Shown in pieces: positions 1-11,978 of a DNA stretch of 64,000 nucleotides. Every line of letters starts with the position of its first letter. Positions within the stretch are counted from its first letter, which is position 1. This DNA is from Halichondria panicea (Eukaryota; Porifera; Demospongiae; Suberitida; Halichondriidae), in assembly GCF_963675165.1 (NCBI RefSeq), contig NC_087381.1:3100001-3164000 (forward strand), written 5' to 3'. The position numbers were made by a program, and so were the translations under genes. Below the pieces are notes generated by a model that was not told the DNA's origin, did not search any database, and saw only the letters and a program-made list of their open reading frames with translations.

Positions 1-2582
1 CTCAAAGTGCAAACTCTCAAGTCTCAAGCAGCAATGGCTAATGCTATGAAAGGTGAGTGTGTGTACAAGTATCTGGTACGGCCACCATTTATAATCATGG
101 TAAAGTTCTTTCCAGTACTTTGTTGATTGTAACCATAATTATTAACCATCTTGCTTGCGTCCTTTTGGGGCTGGAGCCGAACCCCATTCTTTCATAGAAT
201 GTTTTTTGCACTTATATTTGGGAAATTTTCACGGGTGCAAATTTTCGCTATTTGGCTACAGAGCCTTCAGCAGAAATTTTCGTTGGTTCTAATATTCGCA
301 CTTCAATATCAGGAAACCACACCCACCAATAGCTTTGCATGTGAAATACCGGTGCGTAGGAGTTTCTCCCAGTTTTAATTTTCGCGTTAATTGCTCTGCC
401 CTTTAAAAAACTCAAATTTGCACCCCACAAAAATTTCCCGCCATTTGGTAAGAAGTTGGGCTTTCTATGATGCCTGTACTGTGTCCCCTGCATTAGCTAG
501 ACTAGAGAAGTGGCACCCTAAGTATGGACGGCCTAAAGTACATGTAAGGACATCTCAATAACACTCGATCTGTACACATACGTACTCTGATTTGTAGTTC
601 CCAAAGGTGGCTGCATATTTTACCACAGTAGAGCAATACACGATAGATATAGGATGCAGTGGTACTTAATTGTAATTTGCTGTACCTCGATATAATTATA
701 GCTACACCTATATCCGGCTACATACATGTATATATCTAAGCACACACACGCACTGTGCAATGTTATGAGTGGCTGTTGATGTTACTCCTCTCTAATGCCA
801 TGCAGGTGTGACCAAAGCTATCAAGAACATGAACAAGCGTCTCAACCTGCCCTCTCTGCAGAAGATCATGATGGAGTTTGAGAGGGAGTCTGAGATCATG
901 GACCTCAAAGAGGAGACCATCTCTGACACTATCGATGATGTCATAGGAGAGGGTGATGATGAGGAGGTGGGTGGGCGCTGTTTGTAGTGTCTAGATTGTA
1001 TCCATCTTATGTACAGTATGTTGCAAGTTGCAAAGAGCAAAGCACATAATTATGTGGATGCTGTAGGCTTAATTTAAAAGTTTGCCCGCTTCGGGTAGCT
1101 TCGTGTAGCTTCGTGTAACCCTAACCAAGGAAGGCCTTCCTGAAGATAATGAAACTACGAAGCTTTATAACTTCATGAACCTTTGCAAGTTCACATAAGA
1201 TATTCGTTAAACTTTGCAAACTTTTTTTCTTTGCAACGTACACTGTACAAACTAAACCTCTCATGTTGTTGAGGGACAAACTTCCCCAGCTTAAGTGCAC
1301 TATGTACAACGTCATGTGCTTTACTATACTGATCACCCGTCTTAATATATTGGGTTTCCAATGCGTACTTAATCTTAATAAATTGCAAATGACATAATTG
1401 TTTGTAAAAGCCTTACTGCTTTTCCTCTCATGCTAATTGTATGCACATGGCATTGCTTTGTTCATTGCGAGTCTTTCATTTAACTACCTACATGTATGTG
1501 AACACTCGCAATTAGCAATAGAAAGAGTTTCGCATTCGGTATAATGATAGTATCGAATCTACTGCACGCATGAGGAATTTGAGTGCAAACTGAGTAAATT
1601 CTTCCATACTGCTGCTATGTCACACATGTACATGAACAACTGTACAATCATGTATGTACTATGTAATCGTGTGTGCTTTCCTCTTCACTGTAACTGTGCT
1701 ATCCTCAGTATGCATGCTTTACTCTAACCGTACATGTAGCCGTACATCACAGTACAGAGTTGTTACATGTATCAGGAATTGAGTCCTTAGCTTTTGAAAG
1801 GAATTAATAATTATCCCTTGTACATGTATGTATTGTATAGCGCAAGAAATTGGGTCTTAGACATCATCACAGGTGCCTTTTCATCATTTATACGTGTAGC
1901 TATATCCGAAATACTATTACATAATGAGACATGCTTTACAAAACTGGTAGGTTACTTTATTGATTCACAACACCACTCCCCTAGCACTGTGTATACCACT
2001 TACTTATTCACCATCCCAACACACGTACAGGAGACGGACGTGATAGTGTCGCAAGTTCTGGATGAGTTGGGTATCTCACTGGATCAGGAGCTTTCAGGGA
2101 TCACACCAGGACTGGATAGACCTCGCATTCAACAGTCCACTGGAGGAGGGGTGAGCATACGCTAGAGTCGGCTATGTACATGTAGACTATACGATTGTCA
2201 TAATTACACTGTAAACAGGATGTACCAAACAATAAAATTATAATGGGTTTCGCGTTACACGGCAGGCACTCTCTACTTTCATGTATTGCCATACATTGTA
2301 CGTACTTTACCATGCATATAGACACATTTGGAATGAAATTGTGACAATATATTATTGTACTTTTGTTGAGGGGTTGCTTATAATTATAGTACATGCACAC
2401 TAACTGTTTGACCTGTGTCTCTGGCTGAGTTATAATTATTGCATGCAGTTGGCATTTCTTTACACCCCCCCTCCCACACACACACACCTTTACAGAAGAA
2501 AGCAGTTGCTGCCGGACCCTCAGCTGGAGACGACGACCTCCAGGCACGACTGGACCAGCTGAGAAGAGGAGACGATGACTAG
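1..2582 (+). CDS. CHMP2A: CHMP2A, ESCRT-III subunit (3' part, four exons)
   Basis: Charged multivesicular body protein 2A, an ESCRT-III filament subunit for membrane scission at endosomes, the nuclear envelope and the midbody. Visible exons are 1-52, 806-966, 2031-2150 and 2496-2582. All have GT-AG borders and phases that join into 139 codons; the 5' end lies outside the window. The peptide has the family hallmarks: LKVQTLKSQAAMANAMKG, then KIMMEFERESEIMDLKEE, an acidic GEGDDEE stretch, VIVSQVLDELGISL, and a C-terminal MIT-interacting motif (DLQARLDQLRR) close to the end. The length from the window edge to the stop agrees with the family. The VSQVLDELG block and the MIM point to CHMP2A rather than CHMP2B. 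Intron 1 (53-805) carries a diverged repeat near 170-440. Nothing suggests a defect. Confidence 0.93.
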
Positions 2583-2721
2583 AGGACATTAACTCATTAC
2601 ACAACTGTATAGTTGTTCGATGTCAGTATTATTTTATCGTGATTATAAAATTATCGCCAGTTTTATTCTTTGTGCACCTATAACGTTAATATTATTATGG
2701 TGGTTCTCTTGATTGTTTTAT

Positions 2722-2727
2722 ATTAAA
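2722..2727 (+). terminator. Probable polyadenylation signal (ATTAAA) of CHMP2A
   Basis: ATTAAA variant 140 bases after the CHMP2A stop codon. It is the only good poly(A) hexamer seen between the stop and the next gene. The cleavage site is not resolved. Confidence 0.4.
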
Positions 2728-3125
2728 GTGACATCATTCTGTAATGGCAAATTTCCCCGTGTATACAGTCATGTAATTACAATTATTATGCATGCATGTG
2801 CGCTGGGATTTATAGCAAAAATCTATGATTATAATACCAAGCTATAGCTAATAAGAGTTCGATCATTAGGAATTAAGAGTACAAACTCCAATAGACTGTA
2901 TACATACATCACAGATCCTTGCAATTGTACGTTATGTGTTATTTTATTGCACACGTACATGTACAACATAAATGATATGCATAGACCATAGAAATGTAAC
3001 ATTATTAGGGGTGTAAAGTAATTAATATCGTCACTAACACCATGCAGTGCATGGCCTTATAATTATATATAATTATGTACATGCATGCATGAATGTAAGG
3101 AACAGCAAATGAATAAAATATAAAG

Positions 3126-4238
3126 TCAGCTTGTTCTCCTTCTCTTGTTAGGAGGGACATCGAGACAACTTCTAACGACTTCCCTGTATAGATCATTCTG
3201 GTCCTCCACTTCAATCCATTCTTCTCTCTCCATGAAAGCCGTCAACGATTTCGAGATCTCATTGATGCAAGCATCCTTTAGGCTGTCCCCATTGTACATG
3301 TGACCCTTGCAAAGCATGTCGATTGCATTGTCCGAGTTTAAACACTTGATTAGTTCACTACAACAGATTTCCTTCAGTTGTATTAGTTGGTATTTCTCAG
3401 CAGCATTCAACAGTTTTTCCGCCATATTTTCTTCACCAATATTGGGAGTAGTTCCACTGTAGATAAAAGTAAGCATTTCATGTACAACTTCTGGATCTAT
3501 ATCACTGATTCTGATCGAATTAGTTGCTTGCTCTAACATTTCTGAGGCCAGCATCGCTTTGAAAACTTCACAACGACTGGAAAGAATGATCCTATGTACT
3601 TTAAATTCTTTATCACCAGCGATTAGTTTGATATCGCTGCCCTCTCCACTTGCCAACAAACTAACCAGGTCATCTTTTAATTCTTTTTCTGCCCTGGGAG
3701 TGACATTGGGCTCTTTAACAAAGTGCAATGGAGTAGATTCTTCTTCTAGATTAAGAGTAACTGTCACGTCCGCCTCATCATAATGGCAAGAGAACAATTC
3801 AATAAAAACTGCGTTTTCTTTGTCAGGTTCGTAAACAAAGATGCGATTTTTCCGCCAATCTCTGTTTTGCAAATCGTAATCATCGTCATCCATGTACAGA
3901 AAATTAGAAGGAGTGAATTCCAATTTAAACTGAGACCATCTAGTCGTTTGTGATTCTCTCGAAATGACAATTTTCAGTTTGTTACCTGTAAATTCGTCAT
4001 TGAAATCAAGGTTAGAATTATCTATGAGAATGTTGAGTTTCCATGTGGTACCACGACAACTAACAAAAGTCGGACTTTGAAGCTCTCGACAGTTTGTCGA
4101 GGGATGGAAGAAAATGTTGCCAAAGTCCTTGATCTCCCAATCAAATTTGGTTCGCTGAACCAGATTAGATGTACAGCTAACCTTCTTGTGGATGAGTTTG
4201 GGAATATCCTTAGTGGAAGGAGTAGTTTCATCAGTCAT
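3126..4238 (-). CDS. MATH-BTB protein (SPOP-like), intronless
   Basis: Predicted CUL3 substrate adaptor of the speckle-type POZ class: the MATH part binds the substrate and the BTB part binds cullin-3. The start chosen is the second Met (MTDETTPSTK, 370 aa); an in-frame Met 14 codons upstream (4280) is preceded by a poorer leader. Residues about 20-160 are a diverged MATH/TRAF-like beta domain. About 185-295 are BTB, with GSDIKLIAGDKEFKVHRIIL and the typical FKAMLASEM and MLTFIYSG blocks. The rest is a BACK-like helical tail ending in a basic nuclear-localisation-like KRRR. There are no introns, unlike most genes here, so it may be a retrocopy. The MATH domain is weak by eye; BTB is certain. 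Confidence 0.85.
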   Translation of the reverse strand: MTDETTPSTKDIPKLIHKKVSCTSNLVQRTKFDWEIKDFGNIFFHPSTNCRELQSPTFVSCRGTTWKLNILIDNSNLDFNDEFTGNKLKIVISRESQTTRWSQFKLEFTPSNFLYMDDDDYDLQNRDWRKNRIFVYEPDKENAVFIELFSCHYDEADVTVTLNLEEESTPLHFVKEPNVTPRAEKELKDDLVSLLASGEGSDIKLIAGDKEFKVHRIILSSRCEVFKAMLASEMLEQATNSIRISDIDPEVVHEMLTFIYSGTTPNIGEENMAEKLLNAAEKYQLIQLKEICCSELIKCLNSDNAIDMLCKGHMYNGDSLKDACINEISKSLTAFMEREEWIEVEDQNDLYREVVRSCLDVPPNKRRRTS

Positions 4239-4401
4239 TTGTAATCGTACGCAGAAAGTTAAGTGGATTAACATGTACAAGTAGTTTTAATTTTATAGCT
4301 AGCTCAGCTAAAAATCAGAGGAGGTGCGACAGGAAGTGATGTCAAATTAGGTTCTCCAGTTGACTAACTTCGTTCTATTAAAGAAAATTCCGCTTGGGAA
4401 C

Positions 4402-4480
4402 GATCCCAGGCCGATCCGTCTCTAATTGAACGCTAGGTCGGGCGACCTAGCGTTCAATTAGAGACGGATCTGCCTGGGAT
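4402..4480. repeat. Near-perfect inverted repeat (foldback)
   Basis: Arms 4402-4440 and 4443-4480 are almost perfect reverse complements with a 2-base spacer. The outer ends carry the GATCCCAGGCC motif found at the tips of several other foldback elements in the window, such as 6108, 6755 and 58865. Confidence 0.85.
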
Positions 4481-4650
4481 AAAGAGGCTAGCATACACCA
4501 GGAGTGCACTACTCCTGATACTACTAAGAGAGCTGCAAGGCTCTGCTAGGTCCCCACTCATTTTAGACTTGGACTTTTGACATCGAGAATGCTGGCAGTT
4601 TTGACATCTAGCCTTTATTGGAGTGAAATGCAGATATCCTTATAATTATG

Positions 4651-4705
4651 TAGTCTCGCGGGCCATAGTCCACAATCTGATTGTGGAGTATGGCCCGCGA
4701 GACTA
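4651..4705. mobile_element. Foldback MITE with exact 9-bp target duplication
   Basis: 55-bp palindrome with ends TAGTCTCGCGGG and CCCGCGAGACTA. It is flanked on both sides by ATAATTATG (4642-4650 and 4706-4714). The 9-bp duplication is typical of Mutator-type transposition. It belongs to the TAGYCTC family described in the findings. Confidence 0.85.
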
Positions 4706-6382
4706 ATAATTATGCAGGTATACCTTTTAATATAGCATACTATAAACGGATATGCAGTAAATTTTACCGGTATATAGGTATAATTATATGACATTTTTGC
4801 AATGTATGAAGGGCAATGCAACATCAACGAACTGCTCTGATAGTTTTGATCACAAGCTCAAAAGCGTGCTGAGTGCATGGTGCATGTGCTTGTAGGTGCA
4901 TAGACGTATAAATGAGAGCCTCCTGACTATAATTATAGTCTTCAAAGTGAAACAATCTATAGACTGCATGACGCAATAGATGCATGGGATTGGCAGAGTC
5001 ATAGCTTCACGGTTCAGTCATGGAGCCTGGGTACAAATCAAATGTACCCTTCTAGGGATGCGTACATTAATATACCCTATATATGGTACATGGCTATGGT
5101 TATATAGCCTGTAGCCCTCCCACCACCTTTAAGGACCATCTCTTTTAAAGAAAAGTACCATAACATAAATTGTGGAAAATTGTGGAAAACACAAAATTGT
5201 GCTGGTGTTGAAGTTGTAAATCCATGGTACAACTATTACATGTATCATATCTAGCGTTTGGTTTTTGAGGCTTGAAGCAGTTGAGAGAGAGAGCAGATCG
5301 AGGTGTCCTATTGAAATCGTGTACATCAAGCACACCCACACTATCTCCACCATGCATGCATGCACCATCAGAGACAGTCATGCACATTATGCACTATATA
5401 GCCAAAGGTGCATGGCACTGCAGGCCAGGAAAGTGCACTTACTGTACTAATAAGCTTCATTCCGGTTATAATTATTACTAGAGAGTAAAACCAGTAGGTT
5501 TTACATAGGATTGGCAGTGGGTTTGCCTGCGTTCTTCACTTATTTTTAACAACTGTTCTATATATCTCTGCATGCAGGGAAAGGCCACATCAAAAAAGTG
5601 GCTGTATATAGCGCTTCCATACAAACACATGCATAACCTGGATTAAAAAAGTTCTTCAGATTTGCGATTGCTTCCACAAGGCAGATGACTTCTCAGGCTC
5701 TGGCAGTGATCGAGCAATTTTATTATTATTGCAGCTCTATAGATACTCTATCGTTGAGCGTTGGTGCATGCGTTGGTGCATGCAGTATACTTGGTGCATG
5801 CATGGTGTGCATGATTGGTCATTGACTATTATTAGTCATGCACTGCAATACTTTTAATGTCGTTTTGGTGGTTATTGTGAGGCATTGGATCAAACATATA
5901 TAATTCGTGAGTTTACCTCAATACTTTGATATAGATCTATATAGCTTCGTCTCATCACCACATTTTTTCTAGTGGAACGCTAGGTCGATATAGCGTTCTA
6001 GTATAGATGAGGCTATAGTATAGATTTACCTCTTTAAATAATTACATGTATATGCAGGCAGTCGGATATTGGTGGTCTAAACAAACTCCCTAATCGTGGC
6101 TATGATTAGCCTCGATCCCAGGCCGAGTTTTCACTTTTATAACGGTTAGGCGAACAACTAGGCTATATGATTACATTCCTGTCGCTTATTATAGGCATAA
6201 TTACACTGCAAACATTTTTATACCGACACATTTTATAATGCATGCGCATGCTGCAAAAGGCTGCATGCTATTCCGCGAAAACCTTTTTTACGGAAAGTTA
6301 TACCCTTATACAGTATTCCTCAGATCACCAGGACCACTAGGAAATCATACCACTGACACCACACATAATTATCATGCATAAT

Positions 6383-6384
<2 letters not shown>

Positions 6385-6414
<30 letters not shown>
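6385..6414. repeat. GA dinucleotide microsatellite
   Basis: About 14 copies of GA/AG in a row. Confidence 0.95.
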
Positions 6415-6418
<4 letters not shown>

Positions 6419-6754
6419 TATCCCTATAAGCAATGCGGTTTATATCTTTCCAAAGGCACTTCCTCACATGCAGTGCAATATACCACTCACCGCAGTATCG
6501 GCTAACATTGCAAACAACTGACATTTGCCACAACACATAACTCTATATAAGTAAAGCATTCATATAATGGGTTACTACTTAGTACTATCTTTTTGACATT
6601 CTCTTGAGCAAGTGTTGAAATTAGGCCTTGGCAGATTTTGCTAATATATACATATAATTAACCTATTCTTTTTCATCAACCTGTTTCTTATATTCTATAT
6701 ACTACATGCATATGCATCGTCAATATTCTAATCCAACCGTAAGTTGTCTTCTAT

Positions 6755-6814
6755 TAGCCTCGATTCCAGGCCGCAGGGAAAGGCGCACTATTGAAGGGGC
6801 TGGAGTCGAGGCTA
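6755..6814. mobile_element. Short MITE with exact 9-bp target duplication
   Basis: 60-bp element from TAGCCTCGATTCCAGGCC to GGAGTCGAGGCTA, flanked by GTCTTCTAT on both sides (6746-6754, 6815-6823). It lies just upstream of the metalloprotease fragment. Confidence 0.85.
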
Positions 6815-6828
6815 GTCTTCTATATACA

Positions 6829-7060
6829 ACCGCCCAACCATGACTGGGAAAATTGCCGCTGTTATTCTTATTGTTTCCGGTCCTGGTAGCTTAGCAATAA
6901 GCGATAGTGAGAAATGGACGATCATAAATGAATGCCAAACAGGGCTTAAATTCTGGGCTGACTAAGCTCACAATAATGGGGTTACAACAATCACTGCTTC
7001 CAACCCATCCTATTGCTCTAGCGCTCCATCTTGCCACGACAAGTTTGCTAATTACAGTAT
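6829..7060 (+). pseudogene. Truncated, broken copy of the zinc metalloprotease gene
   Basis: Closely related in sequence to part of exon 4 of the gene at 14714-16564 (about 15895-16150). Shared peptide blocks include SGPGSLAISDSE, GLKFWA and NPSYCSSAPSCHDKFAN. It carries an in-frame stop (GCTGACTAA, after FWAD) and has lost the bases encoding the ILSFAMYWGK region. Similarity stops abruptly at about 7060, where another repeat begins. The HEXXH region is absent, so it cannot encode an enzyme. The start matches a point inside exon 4, so this is a segmental rather than a spliced copy. Confidence 0.9.
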
Positions 7061-7223
7061 AGACTCTCGCTATTCCGGCTCTCTGAAGTACGGCCACCTC
7101 GATATACCGGCCATTTGGCTTGGCACAGAATGCTAGCTATATATATGTTTACTGCACAAAACTCACCCTGAAGTACGGCCACTCGCTATTCCGTTTACCG
7201 GCTAGTGCTGGCTGTGTCCCAAA

Positions 7224-7849
7224 TAGGCCTGTGCCAAATATTCAAATTTTTCACCTATTATTCAAATTATTTATTCACACTTGATCAGCCTATTATTCAA
7301 CTTCAGCAGCAAATTGATAACACCTATTATTCAACATACACAGCAGCGAAATAAACACCTATAAATTATATAGCACAGGATTAAGTCATTACTTTTTGCT
7401 TTCAGCAGTGAAATAACAAACTTTAGCACAAAAAATGTGATCAACACTGATTTGGAAACAATCATAGTTTACTGCCATGTAAAATGTGGGCGTGTTCTGA
7501 GCTACTGCGCATGTGCAACTCAATGAATATCGTTAAACTGTTTTCACAGTGCCTATTATATCAAATTGTAAAAAAGACTGCCTACCGTATAGCGCGAAAT
7601 GTTCAAGGGGCTTAATTTTCGCGGATTTCGTGGGTTAGAATTCTATACGAAAATTAAGTCCACGAAAATTGTTCTTTAATTAGAATTACCTGTTATCGTG
7701 CAAATATTTAAAGGCGTGGCTTCCGGTAAGCAGTCATTGTGCAACGAAATGGTTTTTAGAGGCCAATCCACGAAATATAAGTGCCTCGAAAATTTCGCGC
7801 TATACGGTATTATTCAAAAAATTATTCCGGAATATTTGGCACAGGCCTA
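7224..7849. mobile_element. TIR element containing a second, nested TIR element
   Basis: Outer inverted ends are TAGGCCTGTGCCAAATATTC (7224) and its complement ending at 7849. Inside lies an element of the ACCGTATAGCG family at 7583-7809. A solo end of the outer family occurs near 23229. Neither encodes a recognisable transposase. Confidence 0.75.
7583..7809. mobile_element. Nested TACCGTATAGCG-family element
   Basis: Inverted ends TACCGTATAGCGCGAAAT and ATTTCGCGCTATACGGTA. It is the same family as copies at 50766-50860, 53724-53933 and 61641-61909, and sits wholly inside the element at 7224-7849. Confidence 0.75.
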
Positions 7850-9159
7850 GCCCCAAACAAGGCTTTCAATGTAATTTTATATTACGGCCGGATATGACGT
7901 TTTGGGTGTGGTTTAGCAATGGAATGATTCATTATCCTACATTATCCTCGAGACAAGAACCGCAAAAGTAGTCATTAGATTCGAGGTAAGGTCGTTTTTA
8001 AGCCGCGGCTATTTACTGAGCTACAGCCACCTCGCTATTCCGGCCTAGATGGGCGTGGCCCGCCTCCAAAAAGGGAGATGGGTTGCAGCCCTATCTAGCA
8101 TTCGTTCTTGCTGCAGAAAAACATGCAGCACCAATCAGATTTTGCACACACATCCTTTTACAGTATAATTATATAGGATCACCTTGGGATATAATAATTA
8201 CATAATGGTTCTGCGAGTGGGCACCAGCTATTCGGGATAATATGAGGAATATGAAGTCAACCATATCAATGTGGTATTGGCCTCCAATTCGGCTCAATCA
8301 GCTTTTTTGGATTACACATTTGTTTAAATACTCAGTTGCGCTAAATAGAAATTTGTGTACTGCCCACGTGGTATTCACACTATAAAAGTCTCGCATCCCT
8401 CATAATCATTGGCCTTTTGAAAGCCTCAGCAATTAATGTGCTTATATAATCATAGGGTGGTGTTGGGTGGATGATTGACATCCAGAATCGCTGGATGACA
8501 GCGTTATTCGGGCCTCGAAAAGTTTGATGCACCTCCTTTGGAAATGTGGGGCTCATTTTTGGTTTACATATGCTTTGGGGTTAGGCTTGCTTCGGCTCCA
8601 GTATAACGATTGGAAATTCAGTGGTTATCGCATATCAAATTTTCCCATGCACTGGTTCTCTTCTTTTGAGTGTACTTGCTCCCAGAAACACTTCTTTGTC
8701 ACTACCATAATCTTCTTGGCCAATGTTCTTCGTTCTACACTCCACTGATAATGGCCTCGTTTGCGGCTGGACATGCATTGCCTACGACAATCTTGTCTCT
8801 GATCATCTCTTCCTTCAAGGCTCCGTACTTCTCATAATTATAATGGAGTGCTGTTATACAAGTCATTGACTGTTTCGCCCTGATCTTCATGATTTTCACA
8901 CAGATGTGAAAATTCGTGACTGACTATTGTGGCAAATGTCACACGCAAAAACAATTGACATTTGCTACAATAGTCAAAACATTTTGCGTGAAAATCCACA
9001 CATCAGCTAGCTAGTGTTATATTATATAGGAGCAAGTGGATAATATTTGTTGGAACAACTATATAATAGAAGGTTATAGCATACCATCCTTATGCCATTC
9101 TCCTGAGCAAGTGTTAAACTATGCAAGTGACATCATTGAATTATAACCTGATCCAACGC

Positions 9160-9497
9160 TAGACTGGAAACTACTCCCTTCGCTTCTGGGCTCTGGGGAC
9201 TGGCAAGTTTCCGTGTTGAGAGTTGTCCTGTTGGAATGCAATTAGAACAAACCACAAAATGCGCAATACGTGGGTGATATTAGTTCAGCCTCGATAACAG
9301 ACCGCCAGTGAATGTACTTATACTCGAGGCCGGTAATATTTTGTGCAGTATAGTTAGCGTGTGGGCGGTGGCACATGAGTATTTGTGACGTATACATTCT
9401 TGTGGCAGCGTGACATTCCTCACGCACTGGGACAACTCTCAACACGGCAGCTAGCCAGTCCCTTTCTCCCGAGAGAAGGGGAGTGGTTTCCAGTCTA
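9160..9497. mobile_element. TIR element with exact 9-bp target duplication
   Basis: 338-bp element from TAGACTGGAAAC to GTTTCCAGTCTA, flanked by ATCCAACGC at 9151-9159 and 9498-9506. A fragment with the same right end lies near 34140-34177 in the TPR-CHAT/adaptor promoter. No transposase is visible. Confidence 0.85.
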
Positions 9498-11307
9498 ATC
9501 CAACGCAACGGTCACAGCATGTGCACGAATGCATGATGGGCTGCAAATCAACTACATCTAGTCAGTAAGAGTTGGTATATTATGCTGGCATAATTTGAGC
9601 ACAATCGGCATGCATCTTTATAACAATTATGAGAATAATAATTATAGGCAGGTTTTGGAAATACAGGTATAGGCCCTGATAAATTATGCTCGGAATAATT
9701 TTAGCATAAAATAGGTGTCTAAAGAATAAATAGGCATCAATGTCCATTAAATTTTTTGGTAAAGATCAATACATTAAGTTTTGCATAACGATGTTCTCAC
9801 GGCAAAAATGGTTGAAGGTGAATATTTAGTCTCGAATCAGCCGCCCTTCTTTTAGGAAGACCTAATTTTATTAGGGAATAAATTATTATGGATCAGTTCA
9901 ACATTGAGTTATAGTGAGATAATTATGAGAATCATGAGAATTATATTAATTAGCTATGTCTCAAGTCAGTTGTTTATTTCTACGTCTTAACTTTACATTT
10001 TTTGGTAATCAGATTTTATGGAATAATCACAGAATAATCAGATTTTTTATGAGAATAATAGGCACTCTTTTCAAGAATTCAAGAATGGAGTAATGGGTGA
10101 AAAAAAAGCATAATTTATCAGGACCTAAATACAGGTCAGTATGAATCATAATTATAGTATAAACATGTGTAGGCCTGAAGTGCTGATGGTTTTATTTTAT
10201 TATGGTGTTAAGAGATAGAGTCGTGTGGCTATAATTATTATTTTTATTCGCTACGTATTTTCTCCATCAGCTAGCTGTACATCTCTCGTGCATGAGTAAT
10301 AACCTATTATACTGTACTTCTTCTATGTTGAAGGTACAGTGACACTGAGTATACACAAAATGATGTGTGACTGACTATTGTGGCAAATGTCACGCAAACA
10401 ACTGACATTTACCACAATAATTATATAGTCAACACATTTTGAGTGAAAATTCCACGCATCATTTTACTGTGTGTATATATATATAGAGCAAGTTAGAACA
10501 TTCTAGATAATTAGTTGCTTTGTTGAGATAACTAGACTTAAAACATTCATTGGTTAGGACCATCCTTTTGATATTCTCCTGAGCATGTAAGTGTTAAAAT
10601 TATAGGCCTTGGCGGATTTTGCTCAATCGGTTATACATTCTTCTCTGTATACCTCATCAACCTGTTTTTCTCTATTCAATATTCTTCTACATAACATCCA
10701 GCTGTAATTTGTCTTCTAAACTGCATACTGACAGTTTTACATTTATGCCTATTTTTCTCGGCAAATCGAAAATGTTATATATTATACCTATTTTTCCAGC
10801 ATTTTATCTATGTTCATAGGACTCGAGTATACCCATTTTTCCTAGCATAATTTGTCAAGGCCTAGTTGAAATTCAGGTGAGATAAGACCCACGCAATACA
10901 TGACCAACATGTATATGATGGGGCTGCAATCATATATAATTATAGTTAGTGTGTACGTGACTTAATTGCTATAGCATAAATACATCACCTTTTTAACATG
11001 GAAATACAGGTCAGTACGAATCATATAGTATAAACATTTGTAGGCGTGACAGAAGTAATGGTAGTCCTTGGCATTCTAGTGAAATCATGCACGTGGCTAT
11101 TAGATGTTATTTGTGTGACGACATGGGGTTTATGTTGTGCTTTTGAGGTGGGAATAATAGGCTGTTATTTACTCGAGCATAGATAATAGGTCATAATTTT
11201 ATCTCGAGCATAATCTACCCAACCCCTATATACAACAAAAAAACAAAAAAAACAAAAAGTAAACTGGATATAATTATGTGCCCCTTTAGTCATGCATCAG
11301 GCACTTA

Positions 11308-11978
11308 CAGTGCATCCAGTCTAGAGAGTAGAATACCAAAATAGGTGAGTATTTGTACTTAAATGTATCTCAAGATTGGAACAGTTCTAAGAAATGGTGC
11401 TGATACCATAACTATTACAACATTATTCAAAAATATTTCCCCAAAAGTTGTTGTATAGTGGGAAATAATTTTAGGTGATCATAAAAAAATGTATGTAACA
11501 TCAATTATCTCTGGAACTAAAGTATTTCTGGACAAAATTTTCTTAGTTAGACAATTAATTTTATTTAAGCTTACTCTGTGTAATTTTTGGACATTATAGC
11601 CAAATCTCTCCCTAACCGAAACAGCACTAAAAACTAGCAATTTTGAGCACTGTAGGATGTGTACATATTTAAGCAACATCGAACCTTTCGTAAGATAGCC
11701 TATAGATGTTGTGACAAAGTCCAGACCTTAGCCGGAAACCGTTGGCCTTTTCTCTCCCTAACTGATTACCCACTATAACAACTGTTTACTGTTTTATTAA
11801 TCACCACAAACCAACCACCTTATGTTGTTATGGAAAAGTTTTTGGGTATGTTGTAGCTTATATTCATTCACTTAAAATGGTATCAGCATGTTTTCTTAGA
11901 AATGCGTAAGATATTTACATTTAAGTACAACTACTCACACATTTTTGGTATTCTATACTCTCTAGACTGGATGCACTG
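11308..11978. mobile_element. Non-autonomous Tc1/mariner-like element, copy 1
   Basis: 671 bp with inverted ends of about 75 bp starting CAGTGCATCCAGTCTAGAGA, flanked by TA on both sides. The CAGT start and TA duplication fit Tc1/mariner. Further copies lie at 18970-19676 and 49629-50338, with a remnant near 52985-53170. It has no coding capacity. Confidence 0.8.

Larger units (their letters stand above)
4281..6754. other. Gene-free stretch with foldback elements
   Basis: No supportable gene. It contains the hairpins at 4402-4480 and 4651-4705, a fragment near 4515-4620 of the repeat also seen at 37262, 54472 and 62462, TGCATG-rich stretches (5340-5370, 5765-5815), a GA microsatellite and partial TAGCCTCGA elements near 5965 and 6108. 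Confidence 0.6.
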
